A DNA stretch of 64,000 nucleotides from Salinisphaeraceae bacterium (lineage in GTDB: Bacteria > Pseudomonadota > Gammaproteobacteria > Nevskiales > Salinisphaeraceae). Below, in pieces: positions 17,167 through 26,740 of the stretch. Location of the stretch: NCBI GenBank assembly GCA_002683405.1, contig NYTH01000051.1, forward strand, positions 1 through 64,000. Direction: 5' to 3'. The position numbers and the translations under genes are program-made. Under the pieces are notes generated by a model. That model was not told the DNA's origin, made no database searches, and saw only the letters and a program-made list of their open reading frames with translations. The stretch's first letter is position 1, and the number at the start of each line of letters is the position of its first letter.

Positions 17167-18443
17167 CAGGAGACCCGGCAGCATCGCGGCGCAGTAGCCG
17201 AGGCCGGCACGACGGTGTGCATTGCCGCCCATTGATGCATGCGAGCGGGGCTGGCGAAGCAATTCCACTGACGCTCCGGATAGTTGAAATTGTCAGTGAA
17301 TTCGTCGCGCATGCTCTGGCTGCTCTCGAGCGCCTCGAAAACGTTCTGCAGCTCCGTGGGCATGTCCACCAGATGCGAGAGCAGATAGTTCGTCCAGCGG
17401 TTTGCACAAAAGATGCGCTCGTTCCTCAGGCCGTCCACCTGCTCCATGAATCGGCGATCGAACACCCCGCTGTCGCGAATCGCCTCACCCATCACCCACG
17501 CCGCATGGGACGCAAGATTGGCTCCCTGGCCTGTCATCGGATCCACCAACGCGTGGACATCGCCGAGTGTCGGGATGACGCGATCATCATCCTGCCTGAT
17601 ATGGCTCACACGCACTGTCGGCGTAAAGCCGCCCTGCAGGAGATCCGAGGCGCCACCGGCGAGATCGAATTCGGCCGGGTCAAGGCGCTCCATGATGGGG
17701 CTGTAGTGCTCCTCCAGCGATCGCATGAGGTTGTCCAGAAACGCGCGCGGATTCTCGGCATAGGACTGCCGAGAGAGACCGGCCAGTTCGCCGTCGGGGA
17801 CGTTTTCGATGACCAGCGCCGTGCACATGCCATCAAAGCTCAGGGTGGGAATCTCTATCATCTCGCCGTGACCCGGCGAGAAGTACATGGTCACCGCCGA
17901 CGACTCGCGCGGCCGAATACCCCTGAACAGACCCGCGCAGAGAAGCCGAAGCGGCTTGTCGTGATGTGACTCCCGTTCGTCGCGCTTGAACAGGTTGCGG
18001 GTCGCGCCGCGACCGGTGCTGACCACGACCAGGTCATGCAGCCTGTGCAGCGCATGCAAGCGCGCACTGTCCACATCCTGATAGACGATTTTTCCGCCCA
18101 TTGCCTCGAAATCTTCCATCAGTCGCGGATGGTAAATACGATAATCCACTGCGCGGCTGGGCTCTTCGTAGCGTCCGTAAAACTCGCGTGGGCGCTCCCC
18201 GTTGACGAAGTAATGATGACCGAAATACCCGTATTCCTCAGCCGGCCAGTGGTACACGCCGAGGGCCCGCTCTCGCTCAAGCGTCACGTGGTGATGGGCA
18301 ACCGTATTCAATATCCTTCCCCGCCGAACCTGATCCGGCGTGCGCGAGGTGTACAGCGTGCAGTCGATTCCTTCACCGCGAAGGAACAATCCAAGGTGCA
18401 GACCGGCGGTGCCCGCACCGACGATGCCGATGTCTTTCCCCAT
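17166..18443 (-). CDS. styA: Styrene monooxygenase, FAD-dependent oxygenase StyA
   Basis: 425-residue two-component flavin monooxygenase that epoxidises styrene to (S)-styrene oxide using FADH2 from StyB. The N-terminal FAD motif is GIVGAGTAGLHLGLFLR; other StyA hallmarks are LNTVAHHHVTLERE, EYGYFGHHYFV, SRAVDYRIYHPRLM, SFSPGHGEMIEIPTLSF-like text (here YFSPGHGEMIEIPTLSF) and DEFTDNFNYPERQW near the C-terminus. ATG 18443 gives the canonical N-terminus; 18467 is an alternative without a better ribosome binding site. First gene of the operon, divergent from a LysR-type gene rather than from the usual StySR two-component genes. Confidence 0.95.
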   Translation of the reverse strand: MGKDIGIVGAGTAGLHLGLFLRGEGIDCTLYTSRTPDQVRRGRILNTVAHHHVTLERERALGVYHWPAEEYGYFGHHYFVNGERPREFYGRYEEPSRAVDYRIYHPRLMEDFEAMGGKIVYQDVDSARLHALHRLHDLVVVSTGRGATRNLFKRDERESHHDKPLRLLCAGLFRGIRPRESSAVTMYFSPGHGEMIEIPTLSFDGMCTALVIENVPDGELAGLSRQSYAENPRAFLDNLMRSLEEHYSPIMERLDPAEFDLAGGASDLLQGGFTPTVRVSHIRQDDDRVIPTLGDVHALVDPMTGQGANLASHAAWVMGEAIRDSGVFDRRFMEQVDGLRNERIFCANRWTNYLLSHLVDMPTELQNVFEALESSQSMRDEFTDNFNYPERQWNCFASPARMHQWAAMHTVVPASATAPRCCRVS

Positions 18444-18533
18444 GTGCCTATACTCCCGGGCGCACATCTAATGAATCTTGTGTGAATCTGCCCATCCGAA
18501 AGATGCCCCAGCGTGGCGGGAAGTTAAACAGGG

Positions 18534-18561
18534 TTGGCGTACTATAATTTATTCTTATAAT
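18534..18561 (+). promoter_or_regulatory. Promoter of the LysR gene, probably giving leaderless mRNA
   Basis: TTGGCG (18534-18539), a 16-bp spacer, and a perfect TATAAT (18556-18561). The predicted +1 falls at or next to the ATG at 18568, and no ribosome binding site is present, so the transcript may be leaderless. A second TATAAT at 18543-18548 is poorly spaced from any -35. The styA promoter must lie in the same 124-bp divergent gap but was not located. Confidence 0.5.
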
Positions 18562-18567
18562 GCATGA

Positions 18568-19452
18568 ATGGATAGTACACGACCCTTTCACATCTTCGTG
18601 CGGATATTCGAGGTAGGCAGCTTCTCTGCGGTTGCCCGCGAGCTCGAGCTTTCCCAATCGACAGTCAGCAAACAGCTGGCCGCGCTGGAGGCGCATCTAG
18701 GCGTTCGGCTTTTCACACGCACGACCCGGCAGCTGACGCCCACCAACGAAGCCATCGAGCTCTACGAGTCGGTCAAGCAAATGCTCGACACGACCGAAGT
18801 CATTAGGACACGCGACCGACAGACCAGCGCCGCCAGCGGCACCTTGAAGCTGAGCCTCCCGGGCGCGTTCGGCCGCCAGAAAATCATCCCCATTCTGCCG
18901 GAGTTTCTGGCGCTGTATCCCAATCTGTCGGTCGATATTTCGCTGACAGACAGGATGGTCGACTTGGTCGCGGAAGGCATCGAACTGGCCATACGACTGG
19001 GCGACTTGAGTTCCAGCAGCCTTGTCGCCCGGCGAATCGGATCGTACTCCCAGCATCTTCTGGCCAGCCAGAAATATATTGACCAGCACGGGCGCCCTGC
19101 CGATCCCGGACAGCTGAGCGAGCACAATTGCGTGGTGTATGGCCACGCCGCCACCACGGCGCGCTGGACCTTCGATTCGGAATTTGGCCATCACGCGGTC
19201 GACGTGCAGGGCCGGGTATCCGCCGATGACGCCGAAGCGCTCTACCGACTGGTCTGCGACGACGTCGGCATTGGGCTGGTCCCGGACTGGGCTATCAATG
19301 AAAGCGAGAAGGCCGGACGCGTGATTCGCGTGCTGGAAGACTACTACCCGCCGCCGCAGTCCATTCATGCCGTCTTCCTGCAGCGGCATTACCTGCCGCA
19401 ACGGGTGCAGTCGTTCCTCGAATTCGTGACCGACAAACTGAAGGCGAACTGA
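18568..19452 (+). CDS. LysR-family regulator divergent from styA
   Basis: 294 residues. The winged helix-turn-helix is at about 17-60 (GSFSAVARELELSQSTVSKQ, then LEAHLGVRLFTRTTRQLTPT), followed by a periplasmic-binding-protein-like effector domain (about 90-290) containing LVAEGIELAIRLGDL and DDVGIGLVPDWAI, as in the CrgA/PA2206-like LTTR group. Divergent orientation from styA, 124 bp apart, makes it the likely regulator of the styrene operon and of itself. The inducer is unknown; styrene, styrene oxide or phenylacetaldehyde are guesses. An intrinsic terminator follows. Confidence 0.85.
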   Translation: MDSTRPFHIFVRIFEVGSFSAVARELELSQSTVSKQLAALEAHLGVRLFTRTTRQLTPTNEAIELYESVKQMLDTTEVIRTRDRQTSAASGTLKLSLPGAFGRQKIIPILPEFLALYPNLSVDISLTDRMVDLVAEGIELAIRLGDLSSSSLVARRIGSYSQHLLASQKYIDQHGRPADPGQLSEHNCVVYGHAATTARWTFDSEFGHHAVDVQGRVSADDAEALYRLVCDDVGIGLVPDWAINESEKAGRVIRVLEDYYPPPQSIHAVFLQRHYLPQRVQSFLEFVTDKLKAN

Positions 19453-19504
19453 CCGACCCGCTTCGGATCATGCAACACCCGACATTTATTCCTGCTGCGA
19501 TTTC

Positions 19505-19540
19505 CTGCGGCCGATACAGTATTGCCGCAGTTATATTTTT
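19505..19540 (+). terminator. Intrinsic terminator of the LysR gene
   Basis: A 7-bp stem, CTGCGGC (19505-19511) and GCCGCAG (19524-19530), with a 12-nt loop, followed by TTATATTTTT. It lies about 50 bp after the stop codon. The loop itself contains the palindrome ATACAGTAT. Confidence 0.6.
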
Positions 19541-19645
19541 CTGCGTATCATTCAAACATTTAGAGCAGCTTCATAACAGCCTGGCGAGCACGCGCGAAGT
19601 TGGCGTTGCGGGGTTCATCATCGAGACAGGCGGGAGGCAGACACC

Positions 19646-21868
19646 GTGACGAGCAGAGTTGAGCCCGAACAGCCGTCCAGACCGGCCGGTTCGAAGATGC
19701 CGCGCCTGCGACTGATGCGCCGCTGGTATCGCGCGCCGGTTTCGCTGGCCATGCTGGTGGCGGCGATGCTATGTCAGCCCTGGAGCAGTGCGTTCGCGGT
19801 TGATGTCGCCGGACTCATCAGCGAAGTCAGCCGCCTGAACGCGGAAGTGCTCGCGGTAGAGCACCGAATCAAGCCTTTTGCGGTCAGGCAGAGTTATTTG
19901 TATCTCGCGCTGGATGACGATGCGAAAATCCGTCGCGCATCGCTGAAATGGTCGGCAGGCGCCGAGCCGGATGTACGGTTTGAGCTGACGGACGGCAACG
20001 GGCTTCTACCCGAATTGTCACGCGCGCCGATACAGCGGGTATTCACCGAACCGACTCCCTGCAGCGTCACGCTCGTCTGGGTCACCGATGAAGGCGAACG
20101 CAGTGAAACCCGTTCCTGCGAAATACCCGCCATCGATACGAACGACAGCATCGAACTCACCGTGCAGAGGCGCTGGCTGCGCGGGCCTCGTATCGACCTG
20201 ACGCGCTGGCCCGATTTGGCAACCATTTACCCGCCCAACGAACAAGGCGAGGCGATGCTGGCGCCCGTGGCGGAGTTACGGGAAGCAATAGCAGGCCTGG
20301 CCAAGGCGCTGGATGAAGCCGTGGGGCCGCGAGCGAAAGACTCGCGCAGCAAACTGACAGGGTCGATCGGCAGTCTGCCACCCGACCTGCGCTACGAGTT
20401 CCACGCCTGCCGCGAAGGCTCGTCGGCGGCCATGGCGCGTCTGTTCCGGTACCGGGCAACCTATAGCGAAAATCTGCCGGGGGCTTTCTGGCTCGGTTAT
20501 GGCCGCTGCAGCCTGTCGCAGAACCTGGTGCAGGAAGCCGAGGTCGCCTACACGAAACTGTTCGGGCTTCTCGCGCGCGAACAGGTGGTGTACGAACTCG
20601 CATGGCGGATTGCCGAATACTACTACTCCGCCGGCGACCTCAATGAAGCCATGCGGTGGATCGAGACAGACCCGGGCAAAGTGCCGCCGGACATAGAATC
20701 AATGTGGCGCGATCTGCAGTCGCGCATTTACCTCAGCGCCGGGCAGCCCGAGCATGCGGCAAACGTGTTGTCGAGTGGGCGCCACCTCAACGTTGCGGGC
20801 ACCTCCCTGGAGCTCTACGAAGGCCAGGCACTGCATCACGTCATGCGCATGAATTATGCCGTGGCGCTGCACCGAAGCGGCCGGGAGGACGAAGCAATGT
20901 CCGTCCTCGAGCGCGTCGGCACCTCGGCGGCCGATAATGTCGAGGAGCAATCGCTGAAGGCTCGCGCCAATGCGAAACTGGGGTGGCATTTCCTGTCGCA
21001 GGGCTATGGCGGCTCTGCGGTGAAGGTCCTGCATCGAATCCCTCTGGAGGGTCTTTACTCCGACCGCGCCTTGCTGGGCATGGGCTGGGCCATGCTGGCA
21101 CCGCGCGGCGAAGCGCAGCCGCTGGTTAGCGCGCCCGGTTTCGACCGGGCGGCTACGGACCCGCCCGTCACTTCACTGCCCGCCCTGCTCAGGACCGGTG
21201 AAATCGACTGCAGCCAGTACCGGAAAGTAACCGGGTCAATGGATTGCTCGGAACGAGAAGAGTTCCTGGTTGATGAGTTCTCGGATGACGAGACCGAACA
21301 ACTCAAGCGAGCGTTGATCTACTGGCATGAATTGATCGAGCGCGATGACGCCGGGGCAGCGTCGCTGGAAGCGACCCTCGCCGCAGCCAACGGCCACATG
21401 CAACTGGGCGATCTGGCCGCCAGCCAGAGACTTTACAGACAGGCGTCGGACAACGCCCAGTCTCGGATAAACCAATTACAGGCGTTGACCCGACGGCTCG
21501 ATGCCATGGCCGGCATCACGACCCGCCGCGACGCGCAGCGGTTGATCCAGCAACTCAAATCGGCTTACGGACGTGATTTGATGGACTGGAAATCCAGTCA
21601 CGTCTATGTCCGTCTTGTTGAGGCGCTCGAGCAGACAGTGGGTCTTGAGCAGGAGCTCGCCTGGATGCGTCAATCGGAACTGCGCCGCACGCCCATTGCG
21701 CCGGAACTCGGACGCCTGCAGAGCCGGCTCGAGCAGGTGCGCAGACAATTGCCCTCCATCATCATCCAGACAGCCCAGGCGAGCCTGGCGCCCCGGATCG
21801 AGGATTACCGTCTTTACGCGGCTCAAGCCGGGCTGGGTGTCGCGCAGTTCACCGCGGTCAGGCCCTAG
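19646..21868 (+). CDS. Exported TPR-type protein of unknown function
   Basis: 740 residues. An Arg-rich N-terminus leads into a hydrophobic segment (LAMLVAAMLCQPWSSAFAVD, about 36-55), a signal peptide or anchor. A region rich in TPR-like helical pairs spans about 240-460 (AEVAYTKLFGLLAREQVVYELAW, EYYYSAGDLNEAMRWIE), and a helical, Gln/Arg-rich C-terminus spans 560-710. The GTG start is supported by GGGAGG 8 bp upstream. No enzyme motif is visible. It may scaffold an envelope complex; its place between the styrene and phenylacetate operons may be incidental. Confidence 0.6.
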   Translation: MTSRVEPEQPSRPAGSKMPRLRLMRRWYRAPVSLAMLVAAMLCQPWSSAFAVDVAGLISEVSRLNAEVLAVEHRIKPFAVRQSYLYLALDDDAKIRRASLKWSAGAEPDVRFELTDGNGLLPELSRAPIQRVFTEPTPCSVTLVWVTDEGERSETRSCEIPAIDTNDSIELTVQRRWLRGPRIDLTRWPDLATIYPPNEQGEAMLAPVAELREAIAGLAKALDEAVGPRAKDSRSKLTGSIGSLPPDLRYEFHACREGSSAAMARLFRYRATYSENLPGAFWLGYGRCSLSQNLVQEAEVAYTKLFGLLAREQVVYELAWRIAEYYYSAGDLNEAMRWIETDPGKVPPDIESMWRDLQSRIYLSAGQPEHAANVLSSGRHLNVAGTSLELYEGQALHHVMRMNYAVALHRSGREDEAMSVLERVGTSAADNVEEQSLKARANAKLGWHFLSQGYGGSAVKVLHRIPLEGLYSDRALLGMGWAMLAPRGEAQPLVSAPGFDRAATDPPVTSLPALLRTGEIDCSQYRKVTGSMDCSEREEFLVDEFSDDETEQLKRALIYWHELIERDDAGAASLEATLAAANGHMQLGDLAASQRLYRQASDNAQSRINQLQALTRRLDAMAGITTRRDAQRLIQQLKSAYGRDLMDWKSSHVYVRLVEALEQTVGLEQELAWMRQSELRRTPIAPELGRLQSRLEQVRRQLPSIIIQTAQASLAPRIEDYRLYAAQAGLGVAQFTAVRP

Positions 21869-22014
21869 CCTTAGGCCGCTGCCAAGATGACCCGGCCCAC
21901 CCGCTAACCGCAAGGCCTTATTTCATAATCGGCCGGGAGCGATCTGACTGCTTCCCCCACCGCTAGCCGAGTAAAATCGCCGGGGCCCTGTGACGAGCAA
22001 AGAACGCTTCGCGG

Positions 22015-22566
22015 CTATTCATCCACGATAATTGCGTCAACGGTCTGCATGCTGCCGTCCGGGCAAACTGCGGCCAGCGTGACCGCCCCCGGACTAACCA
22101 GCAATTTGTCGAAAGGCAGGTCGACTTCGAACGCGCCGCCGGTCGTTTCCACGCTGAAGCCGAGCGTATTGTCCTGATGCGCCAGGAATCTAACTGTACC
22201 CGGATCCCCCTTGCATTCACCACTGATGCTCACGCCACTGGCCGGCGTTATACGCCGGCTGCTCAGTTTCAGCCTGCTGGCATTCGGATTGATGCCGTTG
22301 CAGCTGCTCGATGCGGTCGTCGTAAAACCTGCCGCACCCTCTTCGGTTGTGAACTTGGCATCAGGCGGCGCGGGCCGCGTGTTCTTAATGCCCTGACACG
22401 GAGCGTCTGCTTTTTCAGGCGTCGAATCGGCTTCCTCCGCTTCCGGCGCGGGCGCCTCAACCGCGCTGGTTGTCTGGGCAACGGCAGCTACCGGAAGCGC
22501 CGACAGGACCAGCATCCCCACCACGCCGGCACCCGACAGCCAGATGCCCCAATGCGTTTGTTTCAT
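22015..22566 (-). CDS. Small secreted protein of unknown function
   Basis: 183 residues. A signal peptide (MKQTHWGIWLSGAGVVGMLV... ending near VAAVAQTT) is followed by a Glu/Pro/Ala-rich linker (28-50) and a compact C-terminal domain with four Cys residues that could form two disulfides. A longer in-frame extension to 22707 overlaps the aldehyde dehydrogenase gene and is rejected; ATG 22566 has GGGGAGAC upstream. It lies 34 bp downstream of the aldehyde dehydrogenase in the same direction, so it may be the last gene of the paa transcript. Function not recognised. Confidence 0.6.
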   Translation of the reverse strand: MKQTHWGIWLSGAGVVGMLVLSALPVAAVAQTTSAVEAPAPEAEEADSTPEKADAPCQGIKNTRPAPPDAKFTTEEGAAGFTTTASSSCNGINPNASRLKLSSRRITPASGVSISGECKGDPGTVRFLAHQDNTLGFSVETTGGAFEVDLPFDKLLVSPGAVTLAAVCPDGSMQTVDAIIVDE

Positions 22567-22600
22567 GACTCGATGTCTCCCCGTGATGCGCCAGCCAACG

Positions 22601-24064
22601 TCAGCTGCTTGCACCAGGCATGAGTACGGTGACCACACGCTCTTCGGTATAGCCCAGCACGCCCGATTTGCCGCACTCGCGCCCCAGGCCACTGGTCTTG
22701 AAGCCACCCCAGGGCAGCCGCCCGTCGATGGGCGCCCAGCAGTTCACACCGATCGCGCCGGCTTCCAGCGATTGTGCCACGCGGTGCGCGCGAGCCAGGT
22801 TGTTTGTCCAGACCGTGCCCGCCAGGCCGTATACCGTATCGTTGGCCAGTCGAATCGCGTCGGCTTCCGTATCGAAAGGAATGATCGTGGCCACAGGCCC
22901 GAAAATTTCCTCGCGCGCAATGGTCATGTCGTTGCTCGCATTGCCAAACACGGTTGGCTTGACGAAGAAGCCCTTGCCCTTTTCAGCCACGCCACCGGCC
23001 ATAAGCTGGGCGCCCTCATCCAGGCCGGACTGGATATACCGATTCACGGTATCGAACTGACCGCGCTTGGCAACCGGCCCCATCTGCACGCCTTCTTCCT
23101 TGGGATCGCCAACCTTGATCGAATCGGCCGCGCCGGCGAGTGCTTTAGAGAACTCATCCGCAATGGACCGCTGTACAAAGATACGAGTACCGGCCGCACA
23201 GACCTGACCCTGGTTGAAAAACACACCCATGGCGCAGCCCTGAACGGCAGCCGCCATATCCGCATCCTCGAACACGATCTGCGGGCTCTTGCCGCCGAGC
23301 TCCATCGCCACGCGTTTGCACTGCGGCGCCACCCGCTGCTGGATTTGCGTGCCGACCTCCGGACTGCCCGTAAAGCTGACCTTGTCGACCAGCGGATGCT
23401 CGCTGAGCGCATTGCCCAGGACCGACCCGCGTCCGATCACAACATTGACAACCCCGTCGGGAATGCCGGCCTCGGTGCACAGCTTGGCGAGATGGAGCGC
23501 CGTGAAAGGCGTTTCGGTAGCCGGCTTGATGACTAGCGTGCAGCCGGCCGCGAGCGCCGGACCAACTTTCCAGGACAGAATCATCAGCGGGGTGTTCCAC
23601 GGCGTAATCGCGGCAACCACACCCACCGGCACGTGCTGCGTATAGGACAGCGTCGGCGTGCCCATATAGCCTGGCGTGGGAATGGTTCGGCCTTCCAGCT
23701 TGTCCGCCCAGCCCGCCGCATGACGCAGTGTGCTGATGGTATTCGGCAGATCAAGCAGCCGAGGCTCGATGGGCGAGCGACCAATGGCGCGGGCGTCCAT
23801 GTCGGCCAGCAACTCTTGGTCGCGCTCGACCAGATCAGCCAGCTTATTGATAAGAATACCGCGCTGCTCGCCGGTCATCTTGGACCATTCGCCACCCTTG
23901 GACTGGGCGTGTGCCGCCTTCACGGCGGCATCGACATCTTCGACGCTGCCTTCGACAGCCGTGGCGTAGATATCCTCGTTCACCGGATCCACCAGTTCGG
24001 TGACGCCGCTGCCGCTGCCGTTGATCGACTGACCGCTGATATAGTGCTGAAGCTGGGTACTCAT
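22601..24064 (-). CDS. styD: Phenylacetaldehyde dehydrogenase-like aldehyde dehydrogenase
   Basis: 487-residue NAD(P)+-dependent aldehyde dehydrogenase. Motifs: ITPWNTPLMILSWKVGPALA, the general-base Glu in MELGGKSPQ, and the nucleophile Cys in FFNQGQVCAAGTRIFV, followed by EEIFGPV. It most resembles phenylacetaldehyde/betaine-type dehydrogenases. In the context of styABC and the paa operon it is the natural StyD/FeaB candidate, converting phenylacetaldehyde to phenylacetate. The substrate is inferred from context. ATG 24064 is fixed by AGGAGGAG upstream. It is 47 bp downstream of paaJ. Confidence 0.8.
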   Translation of the reverse strand: MSTQLQHYISGQSINGSGSGVTELVDPVNEDIYATAVEGSVEDVDAAVKAAHAQSKGGEWSKMTGEQRGILINKLADLVERDQELLADMDARAIGRSPIEPRLLDLPNTISTLRHAAGWADKLEGRTIPTPGYMGTPTLSYTQHVPVGVVAAITPWNTPLMILSWKVGPALAAGCTLVIKPATETPFTALHLAKLCTEAGIPDGVVNVVIGRGSVLGNALSEHPLVDKVSFTGSPEVGTQIQQRVAPQCKRVAMELGGKSPQIVFEDADMAAAVQGCAMGVFFNQGQVCAAGTRIFVQRSIADEFSKALAGAADSIKVGDPKEEGVQMGPVAKRGQFDTVNRYIQSGLDEGAQLMAGGVAEKGKGFFVKPTVFGNASNDMTIAREEIFGPVATIIPFDTEADAIRLANDTVYGLAGTVWTNNLARAHRVAQSLEAGAIGVNCWAPIDGRLPWGGFKTSGLGRECGKSGVLGYTEERVVTVLMPGASS

Positions 24065-24111
24065 TGTTATAACTCCTCCTGCGCCGGCAGGCGATGTGTT
24101 GCCGGTGGGTT

Positions 24112-25317
24112 TTAGATGCGTTCGATAACCATGGCGATACCCTGGCCGACCCCGATGCACATCGTGCACAGGCCATAGCGCCCGCCGTTGTGTTCCAGAT
24201 AATTCAGGGCCGTGGTGGCCAGGCGGATGCCGGATGCGCCCAGCGGATGACCTATGGCGATGGCGCCGCCGTTGGGATTCACGTGCGGCGCGTCATCGGC
24301 CACGCCCAGATCGCGCAGCACGGCCAGCCCCTGTGCGGCAAACGCCTCGTTGAGTTCAATCACGTCCATCTGATCAATCGACAGACCGGCCAGGGCCAGG
24401 GCCTTTTTCGACGCGGGTGACGGACCAAAGCCCATGATGCGCGGCGCCACGCCGGCCACCGCGGACGCGAGAATTCGCGCGCGCGGCTTGAGCCCGTAGG
24501 CATCCACCGCTGCCTGGCTCGCCACGAGCGCGGCGCCGGCGCCATCGTTCACGCCGGAGGCATTACCGGCCGTAATCGTACCGTCGGGCCGCACGATCGG
24601 TTTGAGCCTGGCCAGCGCCGCGGCGTCGGTACCCGGCCGCGGATGCTCGTCACGCTCGAAGATAATCGGATCTTTCTTTCGCTGCGGCACTTCCACGGGC
24701 ACGATTTCGCTTTTGAAAAACCCGGCTTCATCCGCAGCCGCCCAGCGCGCCTGACTGCGCACGGCCAGCGCATCCTGATCCTCCCGCGAGACCTCGAAAT
24801 CGTCGGCCACGTTCTCGGCGGTTTCCGGCATGGAATCGATACCGTATTCCGCTTTCATCTTCGGGTTGACGAAGCGCCAGCCAATGGTGGTGTCGTAGAT
24901 TTCCGCCTTGCGCGAAAAGGCCGAGTCGGCCTTTCCCATCACGAATGGTGCGCGCGACATGCTCTCCACGCCCCCGGCGATCACGAGGTTCATCTCCCCG
25001 CATTTGATGGCGCGGGCCGCCATGGACAGCGTATCCAGACTGGAGCCGCAAAGGCGATTGACCGTACTGCCCGGCACATCGACCGGCAGCCCGGCCAGCA
25101 GACCCGCCATTCGGGCGACATTCCGATTGTCTTCGCCCGCCTGGTTGGCCGAGCCATACAGCAGGTCGTCTACTCTGCTCCAGTCCACGCTGGCGTTGCG
25201 GGCCATGAGCGCCTTGATGGGCACGGCGGCCAGATCGTCGGCCCTGACGGCCGACAGCGTCCCGCCGTAGCGGCCGAATGCCGTGCGAACGGCGTCACAG
25301 ATAAAGGCGTCTTGCAT
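24112..25317 (-). CDS. paaJ: 3-oxoadipyl-CoA / 3-oxo-5,6-dehydrosuberyl-CoA thiolase PaaJ
   Basis: 401-residue thiolase that acts twice in phenylacetate degradation, releasing acetyl-CoA and finally succinyl-CoA. Active-site Cys in [11 protein letters not shown], His in [11 protein letters not shown], and second Cys in [10 protein letters not shown]. The opening [16 protein letters not shown] and the GWRFVNPKM segment are those of PcaF/PaaJ rather than biosynthetic thiolases such as PhaA in this window. It lies 15 bp downstream of paaK. Confidence 0.92.
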   Translation of the reverse strand: MQDAFICDAVRTAFGRYGGTLSAVRADDLAAVPIKALMARNASVDWSRVDDLLYGSANQAGEDNRNVARMAGLLAGLPVDVPGSTVNRLCGSSLDTLSMAARAIKCGEMNLVIAGGVESMSRAPFVMGKADSAFSRKAEIYDTTIGWRFVNPKMKAEYGIDSMPETAENVADDFEVSREDQDALAVRSQARWAAADEAGFFKSEIVPVEVPQRKKDPIIFERDEHPRPGTDAAALARLKPIVRPDGTITAGNASGVNDGAGAALVASQAAVDAYGLKPRARILASAVAGVAPRIMGFGPSPASKKALALAGLSIDQMDVIELNEAFAAQGLAVLRDLGVADDAPHVNPNGGAIAIGHPLGASGIRLATTALNYLEHNGGRYGLCTMCIGVGQGIAMVIERI

Positions 25318-25332
25318 TGCTCTAGTCTCGTA

Positions 25333-26637
25333 TCAGGCGATATTGCGTTTATCGATTACGCGCTTGGCCTTGCCCACCGAGCGCTCCAGCGATCCACAGC
25401 TTTTCAATTCGATTTCGGCACTGGTGCCGATGTAGCTCTTGATGTTGTTGCGCAGTAGCGCGGCAGCCTCCGCGCCGGTGGGCGAAGACAGGTCCACGCC
25501 CTGGCTCACTTCGACCTGCACCGTGATGCAATCCATATTGCCCTCGCGGCTGACCTCAATGAGATAGTGCGGCGCCAGCTCTGACTGCTTGCAGATGAGC
25601 TCCTCGATCTGTGTGGGAAACACGTTCACACCGCGAATGATGAGCATGTCGTCCGAGCGGCCGGTGATCTTGTCGATACGGCGCATGGAGCGCGCCGTGG
25701 GCGGCAGCAGCCTGGTGAGGTCACGCGTGCAATAGCGGATGACCGGCAGGGCTTCCTTGGTCAGCGAGGTAAAGACCAGTTCGCCCTGCTCGCCATCGGC
25801 GACCGGCTCGCCGGTGTCGGGGTTGATGATTTCCGGATAAAAGTGGTCTTCCCAGACAACCGGGCCGTCCTTGGTTTCCGCGCACTCGCTGGCCACGCCG
25901 GGACCAATCACTTCGGACAACCCGTAGATATCCACCGCGTCGATGCCCACGGCCGACTCGATCTGGTTGCGCATGGCGTTGGTCCAGGGTTCGGCGCCGA
26001 AGATGCCGATCTCCAGCGAACTATCCTTCGGGTCGATCCCCTGACGATGAAACTCGTCGATGAGATTCAGCATGTAGGACGGCGTGACCATCAGTATCCG
26101 CGGCTTGAAATCCATGATCAGCTGAACCTGTTTCTCGGTCTGGCCGCCCGACATGGGCACCACCGTGCAGCCCAGCCGCTCGGCGCCATAGTGCGCGCCC
26201 AAACCGCCCGTAAACAGGCCATAGCCATAGGCGTTGTGCAGGATATCGCCGGGCTGGCCGCCGGCTGCGCGGATGGAGCGGGCCACCAGATTGGACCAGG
26301 TGTCGATGTCGTTGGCGGTGTAGCCCACCACGGTCGGCTTGCCGGTGGTGCCGCTGGAGGCATGCACCCGCACCACCGATTCCCGCGGCACGGCAAACAT
26401 GCCGAAGGGATAGTTGTCGCGCAGATCCTGCTTGACCAGGAACGGGAATTTGGACAGATCGGATAGCTGCTTCAGATCGTCCGGATGAACGCCCGCCGCA
26501 TCAAATGATTTCCGGTAATGGTCGACGTTGTCATAGGCGTGTTTCAACGTCTTCTGCAGGCGCTCGAGTTGAAGGGCCGACAGTTCGTCCCGACTGGCCT
26601 TCTCGATGGCCTCTATCTCGCCGCGATGGTCATTCAC
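25333..26637 (-). CDS. paaK: Phenylacetate-CoA ligase PaaK
   Basis: 434-residue AMP-forming ligase that makes phenylacetyl-CoA from phenylacetate, ATP and CoA. The nucleotide loop is VHASSGTTGKPTVVGY, followed by NAYGYGLFTGGLGAHYGAE-type text, the DIYGLSEVIGPGVA segment and the hinge GRSDDMLIIRGVNVFPTQIE. A GTG at 26637 is chosen because AAGGAGGAT lies at good distance and the length then matches PaaK (about 430-440); the upstream frame overlaps paaI. The gap to paaI is 103 bp. Confidence 0.95.
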   Translation of the reverse strand: MNDHRGEIEAIEKASRDELSALQLERLQKTLKHAYDNVDHYRKSFDAAGVHPDDLKQLSDLSKFPFLVKQDLRDNYPFGMFAVPRESVVRVHASSGTTGKPTVVGYTANDIDTWSNLVARSIRAAGGQPGDILHNAYGYGLFTGGLGAHYGAERLGCTVVPMSGGQTEKQVQLIMDFKPRILMVTPSYMLNLIDEFHRQGIDPKDSSLEIGIFGAEPWTNAMRNQIESAVGIDAVDIYGLSEVIGPGVASECAETKDGPVVWEDHFYPEIINPDTGEPVADGEQGELVFTSLTKEALPVIRYCTRDLTRLLPPTARSMRRIDKITGRSDDMLIIRGVNVFPTQIEELICKQSELAPHYLIEVSREGNMDCITVQVEVSQGVDLSSPTGAEAAALLRNNIKSYIGTSAEIELKSCGSLERSVGKAKRVIDKRNIA

Positions 26638-26740
26638 GTTGTCATCCTCCTTCCCGCAAATCCGTTGCGTTGGTTTATTGATTTCAGCACCGGCCGGCGC
26701 GACTGAATGCCGGCGTGCCTCCTGTGTCTTGCCTGGCCGA

